DNA from: Spirosoma endophyticum
GTDB taxonomy: Bacteria > Bacteroidota > Bacteroidia > Cytophagales > Spirosomataceae
Direction of reading: 5' to 3'
Length of the DNA: 64,000 nt
NCBI RefSeq assembly: GCF_900112365.1
Contig: NZ_FOLQ01000003.1
Span: 1-64,000 of the forward strand
The notes under the pieces were generated by a model. That model worked only from the letters and a program-made list of their open reading frames with translations, searched no databases and was not told the DNA's origin. The stretch's first letter is position 1; every line of letters begins with the position of its first letter. A program made the translations under genes and the position numbers. Positions 9,145-18,380 of this stretch are shown piece by piece.

Positions 9145-12100
9145 TTACTTACTCACTTTTTGTAAATACTGATTTGCTTCTTTTTTATAAAATAGGTTGT
9201 AGTTCGGCGTAACTGAACGCAATACTTCAATCTGTTTCGTTTTGTTCTGTAAATTCGTAGAGTCAAAGAAAGAAGGAGTACTACGTTTGGCTGATTTAGC
9301 TGCTTCTGCTTCCCGTTTTGGATCTTCTTCTTGCTGTTTAAGGGCTTTCTCCGATTCAAGTAAACGAGTGAGAATTTCATTTTGCCGATTGATAGTGGTT
9401 GGATTAACGCGTTTGTTGACTAAGTCAGTTTCTGCTTCATCCATCTTTTCCATCAAATCTTTTACCTGCTTCTCCTGCATTTTACCCGCTTCAGTGCCTT
9501 TTGCATTCTCTTCTAATTTCTTAAGCATGCTACGTATCATAGCTTGTTGAGCCGCCATTTCGGAAAGCTCCTCAGAGAGGCCCCTTCCCGACTTGCCTCC
9601 TTTTTGCAATTCTTTCATCTTACCATTGAGTTGCTTTTGCATCTCACTCATCTCACCTTCGCCGGGTTTACTACCTTTTTTATCGCCTTTACCCTTGCCT
9701 GGCATTGCCATTGCGTTCATTTGCTGCTGCATATTTTTCAATACATCACTCAACATTAGGGCTAAATTATTGATAGAAGTCATAGCAAATTGCTGCTTGG
9801 AAGAAGCCATGTTTAAGCGCCGGTCACGCAATTGCTGAACACTTTCGTCCATGTACGACTTCATGTTCGTTAATTCGCGGGTAACAAATGATTGAATTTG
9901 CACCACACGGCTGGCCAAGGCGTTCAGACTATCTTCAATAATCTTGGCGTCATCCTGCAGTTTTAGCTGCTCCTGAGAAAGCTTAGTGACACGGGGGTCC
10001 TGCAAACTCATACCCCGGAAATCTTTCATCACTCGCTCCTGCCCAAAGGATAACGTAATGAGGTTGTCAAGGATGTTCCGTAAGTCGTCCATGTTCTCCT
10101 GCATCTCTTCCATTTCCGAAGATTGCATAGATTCTTTCATGGCTTTACTCATGGCTTTCATTGATTTTGCCGACTTTTTCTGAGAGGAAGCAGCCTTCTT
10201 ACCTTGGTCGCTTTTCATGCTTTTTGTCGCTTCCTCCATTTCCTTTTTAATGTCCTCCTGCTCTTTTTCGGAAGGATCTGGCTTATTTAAATCATCTTTC
10301 TCTGCCTGCTTCTCAAGTTCCTTTAGTTGGTCCTGCGTGTTTTTAAAGTCTTCCTGAGACTTCTCCTGTTGCTTTTGCTGCTCCTGAGATATCTCATCTT
10401 TCTTGTTATTTTCCTCGGCTTGCTTCTCTAGATTTTCAGCCTGCTTCTCTAAGTTTTCAGCGATGTTGTTAACCTTCTGTTCTAACTGCATTTGCTTAAA
10501 AAGCTTCAGGGCACGGTCTAAATCACGCTCCATATTCTTCTCTTTGCGACTTAGCTTTTCGAGCATATCAGACGCCTTCTCATCCTGCTTACGCTCCAGC
10601 AATTGTTTTAACTGCTCATATAGCTGTTTGGATTCTGGGTCAAGCAATTCACTAAACAGCTTTTGAAGTTGCTCCATTTTATCCCGCATCGCCTGGTTTT
10701 TCTCAGCGAATCGTTGTTGAGTATCGTTTGTCTTCTGGAGTTGCTCCTGCAGTTTCTGTACTTCCTTCATTAACTCTTCGCGCTTTTGCAAAATGTCCTG
10801 AAGCTGCTTTTTATCCTGAAAATCGGAAGTCTTCTTCGTCCGCATCCGGTCTTCCATCTGGTTCAACTCCTTCTTAATCTCCTGTGTTTTACTTAGCGCA
10901 TTATCTATTTGCTGCTCTGTTTTCTCCGCCGATTTATCGACCTGTTTCTGAATTTCAGCATTAGATGGAATCACAAAATTTAGCTGATTTGACCGGCTGG
11001 ACTTGGGACCATTAACGCCATCATTGTCCCATACCTGCACAAAGTATTCCAGCCGATCTTCCTGTCCAAGCGTCAAACTATCCAGCGACCAGTTATAAAC
11101 AAAGTTCTGGGACGTAGTAGAACGATTAACCGGAATATCCTTAACATAAGTAGATGACTCCTTTCCATTACGATTGATTTTGTAGTTCAACCGCATCTTC
11201 GAGAACCCATAGTCATCTGAAACAAGGCCAGAAAGTGCAATATAATCATACGTTACCGTGTCCTGAATCCGATCAACCGAAATTTGTGGGTAACGATCTG
11301 GAATAACTTGAACATTATATTGGATCGTCGATGGGGAAGAAATTTGCCCGTTTTTAAGCGATACTGTGTACTGAGCATTTTGCATTAGTCGGCGATTTAG
11401 AACAAACTTATTTGCTTCCTCTAAATGAGCCGGCGTTGGCTTTAAATCAGTATTGAATCGGAAAAGAAGAGAGTCTGTATGGTCAGCTACAAACTCCCAA
11501 TTCACAACAGTTCCTTGTGGTACCAGCAAGTTGCCCACGTTAGAAAGTTGTTCAGATGGTTTATTGAGATAAGCCGGGTAAGTGAGGTGGACGTTAAACG
11601 AGAGTACAGCCGGGCGGTCAATCAGCGCAATTTTGTAAGATGAAGAATTGAAGCCAGAGGCCTCTAAATGGAAGTCTAAATCGCGTTGAAGATTATCAAA
11701 ATTATACGTGAAATTATCGCCTTTCTGCTCAAGCTTAAACCGTGTTCCATTAGCTACTACGTAAACGGCCTGTGGTAAAACGTCGCCAGTGAGCTTCACT
11801 GACAATGGAAAATCTTCGTTTCGAAAAGCCTTCATCGACTTGTTTTGAACAACAAATTGAAAAGGCGCTTCTTCAACAAATTCTTTATTATAGTTGACAA
11901 GTCGTGTTGAGGACTTAGTGAAAAACGCTGGGTTAATTACCAAGATCAATAAAATTAACGCGAGCGGGGGAATCGCATATTTTAGAAATTGCCTGTTACG
12001 ACTGATTTGTATGGCATTGGCAAACCGGTTAATGAGCAACTGCTGCGACCGCTGATTGAGGCTTGCCTGGAGCAAATCACTTTGGTCGGATGATATGCGT

Positions 12101-12453
12101 TGGAGTTGAAGTGTGTTCAGTAGCTTATCCCCTACCTCCGGAAAAAAAGTCCCGATTTGCTTGGCTGCTTCATCGTTGGTCAAAGGTTTGTTGAGACCAT
12201 ATAAGCTCATCAGTGGCTTCCCCACCAGCATATATAGACCAACAAGCACTGTGAGTAAAAAGCCAAAAAATAGAACACCACGGCCTGCCGAATTAAATCG
12301 GCCTACAAATTCTGCGGTGTTTATAAATAAATAACCTGTACCCAATAAGGCAACAAAAAGCAAACTGCCCTTTACCAACTGGTTTTGGAAATAGCGTCTT
12401 TTATACTCGTCAATACGTTGCAGAAGCGTTGTATAGGCAGTTGATGATTGCAT
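9145..12453 (-). CDS. DUF4175-family membrane protein with long coiled coil
   Basis: 1102 residues. Two transmembrane segments near the N terminus (about 28-46 and 58-79) and a third near 158-176 precede an extracytoplasmic region of beta-rich domains (about 190-500). Then comes a very long, highly charged coiled-coil region (about 510-1000) rich in Gln, Glu, Lys and Met, with repeats such as NLEKQAENLEKQAEENNKK. Length and layout match the DUF4175 proteins of Bacteroidota; their function is unknown to me. The low-complexity codons produce many false reverse-strand frames here. The gene follows a small cytosolic protein on the same strand by 19 bases and probably shares its transcript. Confidence 0.8.
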   Translation of the reverse strand: MQSSTAYTTLLQRIDEYKRRYFQNQLVKGSLLFVALLGTGYLFINTAEFVGRFNSAGRGVLFFGFLLTVLVGLYMLVGKPLMSLYGLNKPLTNDEAAKQIGTFFPEVGDKLLNTLQLQRISSDQSDLLQASLNQRSQQLLINRFANAIQISRNRQFLKYAIPPLALILLILVINPAFFTKSSTRLVNYNKEFVEEAPFQFVVQNKSMKAFRNEDFPLSVKLTGDVLPQAVYVVANGTRFKLEQKGDNFTYNFDNLQRDLDFHLEASGFNSSSYKIALIDRPAVLSFNVHLTYPAYLNKPSEQLSNVGNLLVPQGTVVNWEFVADHTDSLLFRFNTDLKPTPAHLEEANKFVLNRRLMQNAQYTVSLKNGQISSPSTIQYNVQVIPDRYPQISVDRIQDTVTYDYIALSGLVSDDYGFSKMRLNYKINRNGKESSTYVKDIPVNRSTTSQNFVYNWSLDSLTLGQEDRLEYFVQVWDNDGVNGPKSSRSNQLNFVIPSNAEIQKQVDKSAEKTEQQIDNALSKTQEIKKELNQMEDRMRTKKTSDFQDKKQLQDILQKREELMKEVQKLQEQLQKTNDTQQRFAEKNQAMRDKMEQLQKLFSELLDPESKQLYEQLKQLLERKQDEKASDMLEKLSRKEKNMERDLDRALKLFKQMQLEQKVNNIAENLEKQAENLEKQAEENNKKDEISQEQQKQQEKSQEDFKNTQDQLKELEKQAEKDDLNKPDPSEKEQEDIKKEMEEATKSMKSDQGKKAASSQKKSAKSMKAMSKAMKESMQSSEMEEMQENMDDLRNILDNLITLSFGQERVMKDFRGMSLQDPRVTKLSQEQLKLQDDAKIIEDSLNALASRVVQIQSFVTRELTNMKSYMDESVQQLRDRRLNMASSKQQFAMTSINNLALMLSDVLKNMQQQMNAMAMPGKGKGDKKGSKPGEGEMSEMQKQLNGKMKELQKGGKSGRGLSEELSEMAAQQAMIRSMLKKLEENAKGTEAGKMQEKQVKDLMEKMDEAETDLVNKRVNPTTINRQNEILTRLLESEKALKQQEEDPKREAEAAKSAKRSTPSFFDSTNLQNKTKQIEVLRSVTPNYNLFYKKEANQYLQKVSK

Positions 12454-12472
12454 ACGAATTCAGGTTGAGTAG

Positions 12473-12826
12473 TTAAACTAAGAGAGACTCGAAATACTGA
12501 ATGACGTGTTGTTTTAAGAAATTTTCCTGGGATAAGAGATCGCCAACTGGAACTGGTTTTGCCAGCGTCCATTGTGGCCATCCATCTTTATCATACCCTT
12601 CAAATGTATAGTAACCTGATTGGCTCAGCACCCTGCATACGGCAATGTGCATAAGATCCTGTTTTGCCTCTTTAGAAAAACGAATAGGACCCTTTCCTAA
12701 TTCTTGTACGCCAATTAAAAATAGAACAGCATTAAGATCGGCAGGGCGTTTTCCTACCAACGATTGAAGTTGATTAAGTAACTCTTCCCACGCATTATCT
12801 ATACTTTTTTCTTCCACTACGTTCAT
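12473..12826 (-). CDS. Conserved hypothetical protein, 117 aa
   Basis: No signal peptide or membrane segment. The sequence is globular, with AWEELLNQLQSLVGKRPADLNAVLFLIGVQELG and SGYYTFEGYDKDGWPQWTLAKPVP as its most distinctive stretches. I do not recognise a named family, though it looks like a compact cytosolic protein of the kind conserved in Cytophagales. It lies 19 bases upstream of the DUF4175 gene on the same strand and is divergent from the ComF-like gene 47 bases away, so a promoter for both directions must lie in 12827-12873. Confidence 0.65.
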   Translation of the reverse strand: MNVVEEKSIDNAWEELLNQLQSLVGKRPADLNAVLFLIGVQELGKGPIRFSKEAKQDLMHIAVCRVLSQSGYYTFEGYDKDGWPQWTLAKPVPVGDLLSQENFLKQHVIQYFESLLV

Positions 12827-12873
12827 TACGTTATTGTTATCTCTAAATTACAACGATTTATAGTATCTAACGA

Positions 12874-13593
12874 ATGTTCTTGGTATTTCAATTTATTCTT
12901 GGGCTTTTTGTCGATTTTACGGATCTTCTATTCCCTACGCTTTGTCTGGGTTGTAATCAATCTTTAAGCGCAAACGAGGAAGTACTATGCGCAAAATGTC
13001 GAATTAATCTACCCGAGACAAACCAGCATCTTGCTCCTTACGATCAGCACATACTTAACAAATTCGCGGGGAAAGTGCCTATCCAGTTTATTGCTTCTTA
13101 CGTCTACTTTACAAAAGGCGGTATTGTACAAAAACTAATTCATGGCATTAAATACAAAGGCCGTAAAGAAGCTGCTAGAACAATTGCGAGTTGGTACGGT
13201 CATCAATTAATGATAAATAGTACGCTTGCAAATAAAATAGACGTACTAATTGGTGTTCCGTTGCATAAGAGTCGATTGCGGCAAAGGGGATACAATCAAG
13301 CAGACTATATCGCCCAAGGCTTATCCGAATCGCTTAACATACCGTATCGAATAGACGTATTGAAACGGAACCGCTTCAAGGAATCGCAAACAAAAAAGAA
13401 CAGGTTCGAACGCTGGGAAAACGTTAAAACAGTTTTTTCTGTAGACAACCACGAAGAAATAAAAGGGAAAAACGTCGTTGTAGTCGATGATGTACTAACA
13501 ACGGGGGCAACCATTGAAGCTTGTGCAATTGAATTGCTCAAAGCAGGTTGTAAATCGGTAGGGGTGCTAACAATAGCGGCCACCCATCGCTGA
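12874..13593 (+). CDS. ComF family phosphoribosyltransferase-like protein
   Basis: 239 residues. An N-terminal zinc-finger pattern CLGC (24-27) and CAKC (39-42) precedes a type I phosphoribosyltransferase domain with the PRPP-binding motif VVVVDDVLTTGATIEACA and the ComF-typical RGYNQADYIAQGL. In Gram-positive and Haemophilus relatives ComF/ComFC supports DNA uptake during transformation; in Bacteroidota the role is unproven. The last codons and stop lie in a hairpin that probably ends transcription in front of the convergent gldJ. Confidence 0.88.
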   Translation: MFLVFQFILGLFVDFTDLLFPTLCLGCNQSLSANEEVLCAKCRINLPETNQHLAPYDQHILNKFAGKVPIQFIASYVYFTKGGIVQKLIHGIKYKGRKEAARTIASWYGHQLMINSTLANKIDVLIGVPLHKSRLRQRGYNQADYIAQGLSESLNIPYRIDVLKRNRFKESQTKKNRFERWENVKTVFSVDNHEEIKGKNVVVVDDVLTTGATIEACAIELLKAGCKSVGVLTIAATHR

Positions 13594-13610
13594 GTGGCCG
13601 CACAAATCTT
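13576..13610 (+). terminator. Terminator overlapping the 3' end of the ComF-like gene
   Basis: GCGGCCAC (13576-13583) and GTGGCCGC (13594-13601) form a perfect 8-base stem whose loop includes the TGA stop codon at 13591-13593. A weak T stretch follows. The convergent gldJ ends 31 bases away, so the hairpin may serve both genes. Confidence 0.55.
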
Positions 13611-13623
13611 TTGTAGCAAACGC

Positions 13624-14883
13624 TTACTTGTTCCGACCAACGCCAATCATGGCGCAGCGGAAACCGATCATAGCCGTAGCCGAATCCTGATCCAAGTAAC
13701 GACGTGTACCAGGCGACAACCAATACGCTACGTCATTCCAGGAACCACCTTTGTAAACCCGTAGTTTATCGTCGATCAGTGACTGCTTGTTTTTGGTGTC
13801 ATAATTTTTTGCGTCATCCATGTAGCCATTCCGACGAATTGGGTTTAGGTCGTTCACATCCTGATAGGACAGTGGACGGTATACGTCATAAACCCATTCA
13901 TTTACGTTCCCTGCCATATTATACAGGCCGAAGTCATTAGCAGGATAGGCATATATTTCTGCCGTAATTATCGCACCGTCATTCGAGTGACCAGCAATAC
14001 CAGCGTAATCACCACGACCCCGTTTGAAGTTCGCTAGCATTTGACCCTGTTTGCGTCCTTTCTTAGGATTCCGTACTGATGAACCATCCCATGGATAAAT
14101 CCGCTGATTGATCTGGTTCTCATCCATATACTGTGTACCGATAAGGGCTTTTGCTGCATATTCCCACTCGGCTTCAGTTGGAAGGCGATAATCTGGTAAA
14201 ATCATCCCACTTTCCAGGCTTGGTTTTGCCGAAGGAGAAGCAGTTGCTTCAGCTAATGCTGGTTCAGCGTCTTTTTTAGATTTACGCTTTAGTGAAAAAC
14301 CACCTTTCTTTTTCGTGCTGGTTCCGCCTTTTGCCATTTCGTTGTTAACCGCATTCGACCGCCAAACAGCATAATCACTGGCCTGTACCCAGGATACACC
14401 CACAACTGGATAATATCGGAAGGCCGGATAACGCATGTATTGCGTTACATAAGAGTCATTAAACGACATTGGATTGGCCCAAACCGTGGTATCGGGTAAG
14501 GCTGCTTTAACAACCTCTTCTGAAGAATCACGGGTGATTGCGTTCAGGTATTCAAGGTAGTGAACATTCGCCATTTCAGTTTCATCCATATAAAATGACT
14601 GAATGGAAACAGTACGTTCGCGGTTATCGCGGCTATTCATTACGTCCTCTTCGAGGGCGCCCATCGTAAACCGGCCGCCTTCAATGAAAACAAGGTTTGG
14701 ACCAGCTTTCTGTCCTGCAAATTTTTTGACTTGGAAGCCGTCTTTCTGGTTGTAAGCAATCCCCGTAGCCGTACTCTTCTTACCAGGCTGCACACTGGTC
14801 GGGTGCTTGGACTTACAGGATGCCAGGGCCGCCGTTGCCAGCAGCACAAAAGCCGCTCGTCGCAGGTGATACTTTTGAATCAT
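13624..14883 (-). CDS. gldJ: Gliding-motility / type IX secretion lipoprotein, GldJ type
   Basis: 419 residues from the ATG at 14883, which gives a lipoprotein signal (MIQKYHLRRAAFVLLATAAL) with lipobox LASC. The body is a formylglycine-generating-enzyme-like (FGE-sulfatase) domain: GPNLVFIEGGRFTMG, SFYMDETEMANVHYLEYL, YRLPTEAEWEYAAKA, GNVNEWVYDVYRP and a C-terminal IGFRCA. In Flavobacterium johnsoniae GldJ and GldK share this fold and are required for gliding and T9SS; the TGIAYNQKDGFQ stretch after the lipobox resembles GldJ more than GldK. A lysine-rich insert (about 195-230) separates parts of the domain. No other gld genes are in the window. Confidence 0.8.
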   Translation of the reverse strand: MIQKYHLRRAAFVLLATAALASCKSKHPTSVQPGKKSTATGIAYNQKDGFQVKKFAGQKAGPNLVFIEGGRFTMGALEEDVMNSRDNRERTVSIQSFYMDETEMANVHYLEYLNAITRDSSEEVVKAALPDTTVWANPMSFNDSYVTQYMRYPAFRYYPVVGVSWVQASDYAVWRSNAVNNEMAKGGTSTKKKGGFSLKRKSKKDAEPALAEATASPSAKPSLESGMILPDYRLPTEAEWEYAAKALIGTQYMDENQINQRIYPWDGSSVRNPKKGRKQGQMLANFKRGRGDYAGIAGHSNDGAIITAEIYAYPANDFGLYNMAGNVNEWVYDVYRPLSYQDVNDLNPIRRNGYMDDAKNYDTKNKQSLIDDKLRVYKGGSWNDVAYWLSPGTRRYLDQDSATAMIGFRCAMIGVGRNK

Positions 14884-14922
14884 TGCTCTATTTTGTGTAA
14901 AACGTAGGTGCAAAAATCGTAA

Positions 14923-17900
14923 TTAATTCGTCAACGCCCCCATAATTTCATCTAATTGCTCAACAGAAATTACGTCGGTATGCGTAAATATGGGCCGTCC
15001 CTTCGATTCCTTTAATGAACACTTGGCTGGGTGGCGCTTGATATACTCAATTACCTTGCCAAATTGATCGGACTTGAAGAAGTCGTCGTTCCCGTTAGAA
15101 ACGAAGATCCCTTTCAGGATATTATTCTTAAGCGTCAGTTTTTCAAGGTATAACTGCTCAGCTTTCCAGCGAACATTCACCATTTTGATCAGATTTTCGA
15201 CCTCTTCCGGCATTGGTCCGAAACGGTCGAGTACTTCCTGGCGAAAAGCCTGCAACTCATCGTTATTCTGGAGGCTGTCCAGGCGAGTATATAACGCCAA
15301 TCTCTCCGAAATATTCGATACGTAGCGTTCGGGGATAACAACCTGTAAATCTGTCTCAATCACCGTGTCTGGAAGAGACAGTTTTAAATCGCCGGGTTTG
15401 GTCTCAAACAGGTCTTTAAATTCGCTCTCACGCAGTTCCTGAACGGCCTCGTCGAGCACTTTATGGTACATCTCAAAGCCAAGATCATTTACAAATCCAC
15501 TTTGTTCAGCACCAAGTAGATTTCCTGCCCCCCGAATATCAAGGTCGCGCATCGCGATTTTGAAGCCTTCTCCGAGGTCAGAAAAATCTTCGAGTGTCTG
15601 GAGTCGTTTACGAGCATCGGCCGTTAGCAGGGATAAAGCAGGGGTCAATAAATAGCAAAAGGCTTTCCGGTTCGACCGGCCTACCCTACCCCGCATCTGG
15701 TGCAGATCGGAGAGACCAAAATAATGTGCGTTGTTAATCAGGATTGTGTTTGCGTTGGGTATATCCAAACCTGATTCAATAATGTTGGTAGACACCAGTA
15801 CGTCGTAATCGCCTTCAATAAAGCGCGTCATGATACGTTCCAGTCGTTCACCTTCCATCTGACCGTGCGCTACACCAATTCGTGCTTCTGGCACAAGGCG
15901 CAAAATTAGATTACCGATGGATTCTATATCGCTAACCCGGTTATGGACGAAGAAAACCTGCCCACCACGCCGAATTTCGCTGCTAACAGCATCGCGAATG
16001 GTCGCTTCGTTATATAAGTGGACTTCTGTTGTTACTGGCTGGCGATTTGGTGGGGGCGTAGCAATGACCGATAAGTCTCGTGCACCCATCAGGGAGAAGT
16101 GTAATGTTCTAGGAATAGGTGTAGCGGTCAGCGTTAATACGTCCACTTCCACGCGCATTTCCTTCAACCGGTCTTTGGTTTTTACCCCAAACTTTTGCTC
16201 TTCATCAATGACTAGTAACCCTAGATCTTTAAATTTTATGTCTTTGTTGACAATGCGGTGTGTCCCAATCAAGATACCAATTTCGCCCGATGCTACTCCT
16301 TTTAACGTTTCTTTGACCTGGTTTGCTGACCGAAACCGGTTGATGTAATCGATTTTTACCGGGAAATCGGCCATGCGCTCCGCAAATGTTTTGAAATGTT
16401 GCATGGCTAGAATGGTCGTTGGTACAAGCACTGCTACTTGCTTATTGTCCGTCACGGCCTTAAACGCTGCCCGGATAGCAATTTCAGTCTTACCAAAGCC
16501 CACATCGCCACATACGAGCCGATCCATTGGATGCGACTTTTCCATGTCATCCTTTACATCATTGGTCGCCTTAGCCTGATCGGGCGTATCTTCATATATA
16601 AATGAGGATTCAAGTTCAGCTTGCAGGAAACTATCGCGACTGTAAGCGTAACCTGGAGAGGTATGACGTTTGGCATAGAGTGCAATCAGTTCGCGGGCAA
16701 TATCTTTTACCTGCTTTCGGATACGTGATTTTTTTTGCTCCCACTCCTGTGAGCCGAGCTTGCTCATGGTCGGTGGACCGCCTTCTTTGCCACTGTATTT
16801 AGCGATCTTATGCAAACTGTGGATACTGACCAGTAGAATGTCGTTATCGCGGTAGATGAGTCGTATGGCTTCCTGCTCATTTCCCGCGTGATCTACTTTT
16901 TCCAGACCCGCAAATCGGCCAATACCATAGTCTACATGCGTTACGTAGTCGCCAGGCTGAAGGGTTTTCAGCTCGCGTAGCGTCAGGGCTTTTGACTTGG
17001 AAAACTTGTCCTGAACACGGTATTTATAGTAACGATCGAAAATCTGATGATCCGTGAAACAGGCGATTTTCAATGCATCGTCCATAAACCCCTCCCGCAA
17101 CCCGATGTTCATCGGGTGAAATTTGACAAATGGGTCGAGTTCTTCGAAAATCGTGCGGAGCCGGTCGAGTTGTTTGAAGGATTCAGCCGCAATAATATTA
17201 GTAAATCCTTTGGCCTGATTATCACCTAACGTATCGACCAGCCGCTTAAAATCCTTATTGAAAGATGGTTGCGGCTTGGAGCTATATTGCTGCCTTCCTT
17301 CGGTTTTGAAGTAAAATTTACGACCAAATTCCACCGTTCTGAACTGCTTGATATCGTTCAGAAACGACCGGCGGGTTTCGAAAAGCGCATTTGGATCTGA
17401 CACAACTTGAATGCCCCCACTGTTTGCCAATACAGAGGCAAAGCTTTGTTCGGCTTTTTCGAAACACTTCTCTATAATCTCAAGTGTGAATTCCACATCT
17501 TTCGCCCAAATCGTGGTTGCCTCGGGCAAAAAACTGAAAAATGGCTCACGGGTTTCCTGCGTAAGTTTGGTCTGGATGTTGGGAATAATGTTGATAAACT
17601 CAACCGGGTCGGTCGAAAGCTGTGACTCCGGGTTAAATTTTCGAATGCTTTCCACTTCATCGTCGAACAGATCAATCCGAAATGGGAATTCACTGGCGAA
17701 CGAAAAGACGTCAATGATTCCACCACGTACCGAAAATTGACCGGCTTCATAAACGAAGTCCGTCTTCTCAAACTCATACGTCTGGAGCAACTCCGACACG
17801 AAATGCGTATCAAGCTTCTCCCCTACCCGGATCGTCAACGTGTTTGCCTGCAACGACCGTTTATTGATAACCTTCTCCGAAAGTGCTTCAGGATACGTCA

Positions 17901-18276
17901 CCATCAATAGGCCGTTCTTGGGTGCAGGGTTGAGTTTGTTAAGCACCTCGGCGCGCATTAACACGTTGGCATTCTCTACCTCTTCGTACTGATACGGCTT
18001 TTTGTAGGACATTGGAAACAACAACACCTCACGAGTAAGCAGGTTTTGCAAATCATTGAAGAAGTAAGAAGCTTCGTCCCGATCGGTCAATACGTAAAGG
18101 TGGTTGCCACCTACCAACTTAAAAATGGCTGAGGCAAGAACCGCATCCAGGCTTCCTGCCAATCCTTTAATTTGCAGTCGTTGAGGTTCAGAAGCTGGCG
18201 TTCTACTGAACGGTTCGGCCAGCAATTTTATAAAACTATCATCGGCATATAGGCCGAGCAATTCATCTGGTTTCAA
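14923..18276 (-). CDS. mfd: Transcription-repair coupling factor Mfd
   Basis: 1117 residues, near family length. Mfd displaces RNA polymerase stalled at lesions and recruits UvrA. The N-terminal UvrB-like module includes GGIIDVFSFASEFPFRIDLFDDEVESIR; the RNA polymerase-interacting CarD-like domain has PGDYVTHVDYGIGRFAGLEKV; the helicase shows motif I GDVGFGKTEIAIRAAF, the DEEQ box (LVIDEEQKFGV), LTATPIPRTLH, and the TRG region with MRGRVGRSNRKAFCYLL. The C-terminal TRCF domain is complete. Transcribed divergently from nothing nearby; the upstream DUF4143 gene is separated by a terminator. Confidence 0.97.
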   Translation of the reverse strand: MKPDELLGLYADDSFIKLLAEPFSRTPASEPQRLQIKGLAGSLDAVLASAIFKLVGGNHLYVLTDRDEASYFFNDLQNLLTREVLLFPMSYKKPYQYEEVENANVLMRAEVLNKLNPAPKNGLLMVTYPEALSEKVINKRSLQANTLTIRVGEKLDTHFVSELLQTYEFEKTDFVYEAGQFSVRGGIIDVFSFASEFPFRIDLFDDEVESIRKFNPESQLSTDPVEFINIIPNIQTKLTQETREPFFSFLPEATTIWAKDVEFTLEIIEKCFEKAEQSFASVLANSGGIQVVSDPNALFETRRSFLNDIKQFRTVEFGRKFYFKTEGRQQYSSKPQPSFNKDFKRLVDTLGDNQAKGFTNIIAAESFKQLDRLRTIFEELDPFVKFHPMNIGLREGFMDDALKIACFTDHQIFDRYYKYRVQDKFSKSKALTLRELKTLQPGDYVTHVDYGIGRFAGLEKVDHAGNEQEAIRLIYRDNDILLVSIHSLHKIAKYSGKEGGPPTMSKLGSQEWEQKKSRIRKQVKDIARELIALYAKRHTSPGYAYSRDSFLQAELESSFIYEDTPDQAKATNDVKDDMEKSHPMDRLVCGDVGFGKTEIAIRAAFKAVTDNKQVAVLVPTTILAMQHFKTFAERMADFPVKIDYINRFRSANQVKETLKGVASGEIGILIGTHRIVNKDIKFKDLGLLVIDEEQKFGVKTKDRLKEMRVEVDVLTLTATPIPRTLHFSLMGARDLSVIATPPPNRQPVTTEVHLYNEATIRDAVSSEIRRGGQVFFVHNRVSDIESIGNLILRLVPEARIGVAHGQMEGERLERIMTRFIEGDYDVLVSTNIIESGLDIPNANTILINNAHYFGLSDLHQMRGRVGRSNRKAFCYLLTPALSLLTADARKRLQTLEDFSDLGEGFKIAMRDLDIRGAGNLLGAEQSGFVNDLGFEMYHKVLDEAVQELRESEFKDLFETKPGDLKLSLPDTVIETDLQVVIPERYVSNISERLALYTRLDSLQNNDELQAFRQEVLDRFGPMPEEVENLIKMVNVRWKAEQLYLEKLTLKNNILKGIFVSNGNDDFFKSDQFGKVIEYIKRHPAKCSLKESKGRPIFTHTDVISVEQLDEIMGALTN

Positions 18277-18307
18277 GCGAATTCAGGTTGTATGTCAAAT
18301 ACGAAAA

Positions 18308-18332
18308 GCCGCTGGAAGAGCATTCCGGCGGC
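18308..18332 (-). terminator. Terminator of the DUF4143 ATPase gene
   Basis: Ten-base arms (GCCGCTGGAA / TTCCGGCGGC) with one wobble and a 5-base loop, followed by TTTTCG on the minus strand. Confidence 0.65.
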
Positions 18333-18380
18333 ACGAAACGATAACAGCAGGTTTTGAAAATTTGTTGCTTTCTGCCCGAC

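Noticed and set aside
15917-16348. 143-codon frame antisense to mfd
   Set aside because: It lies wholly inside the strongly conserved mfd helicase region, and the translated sequence looks like a frame shadow with no domain.
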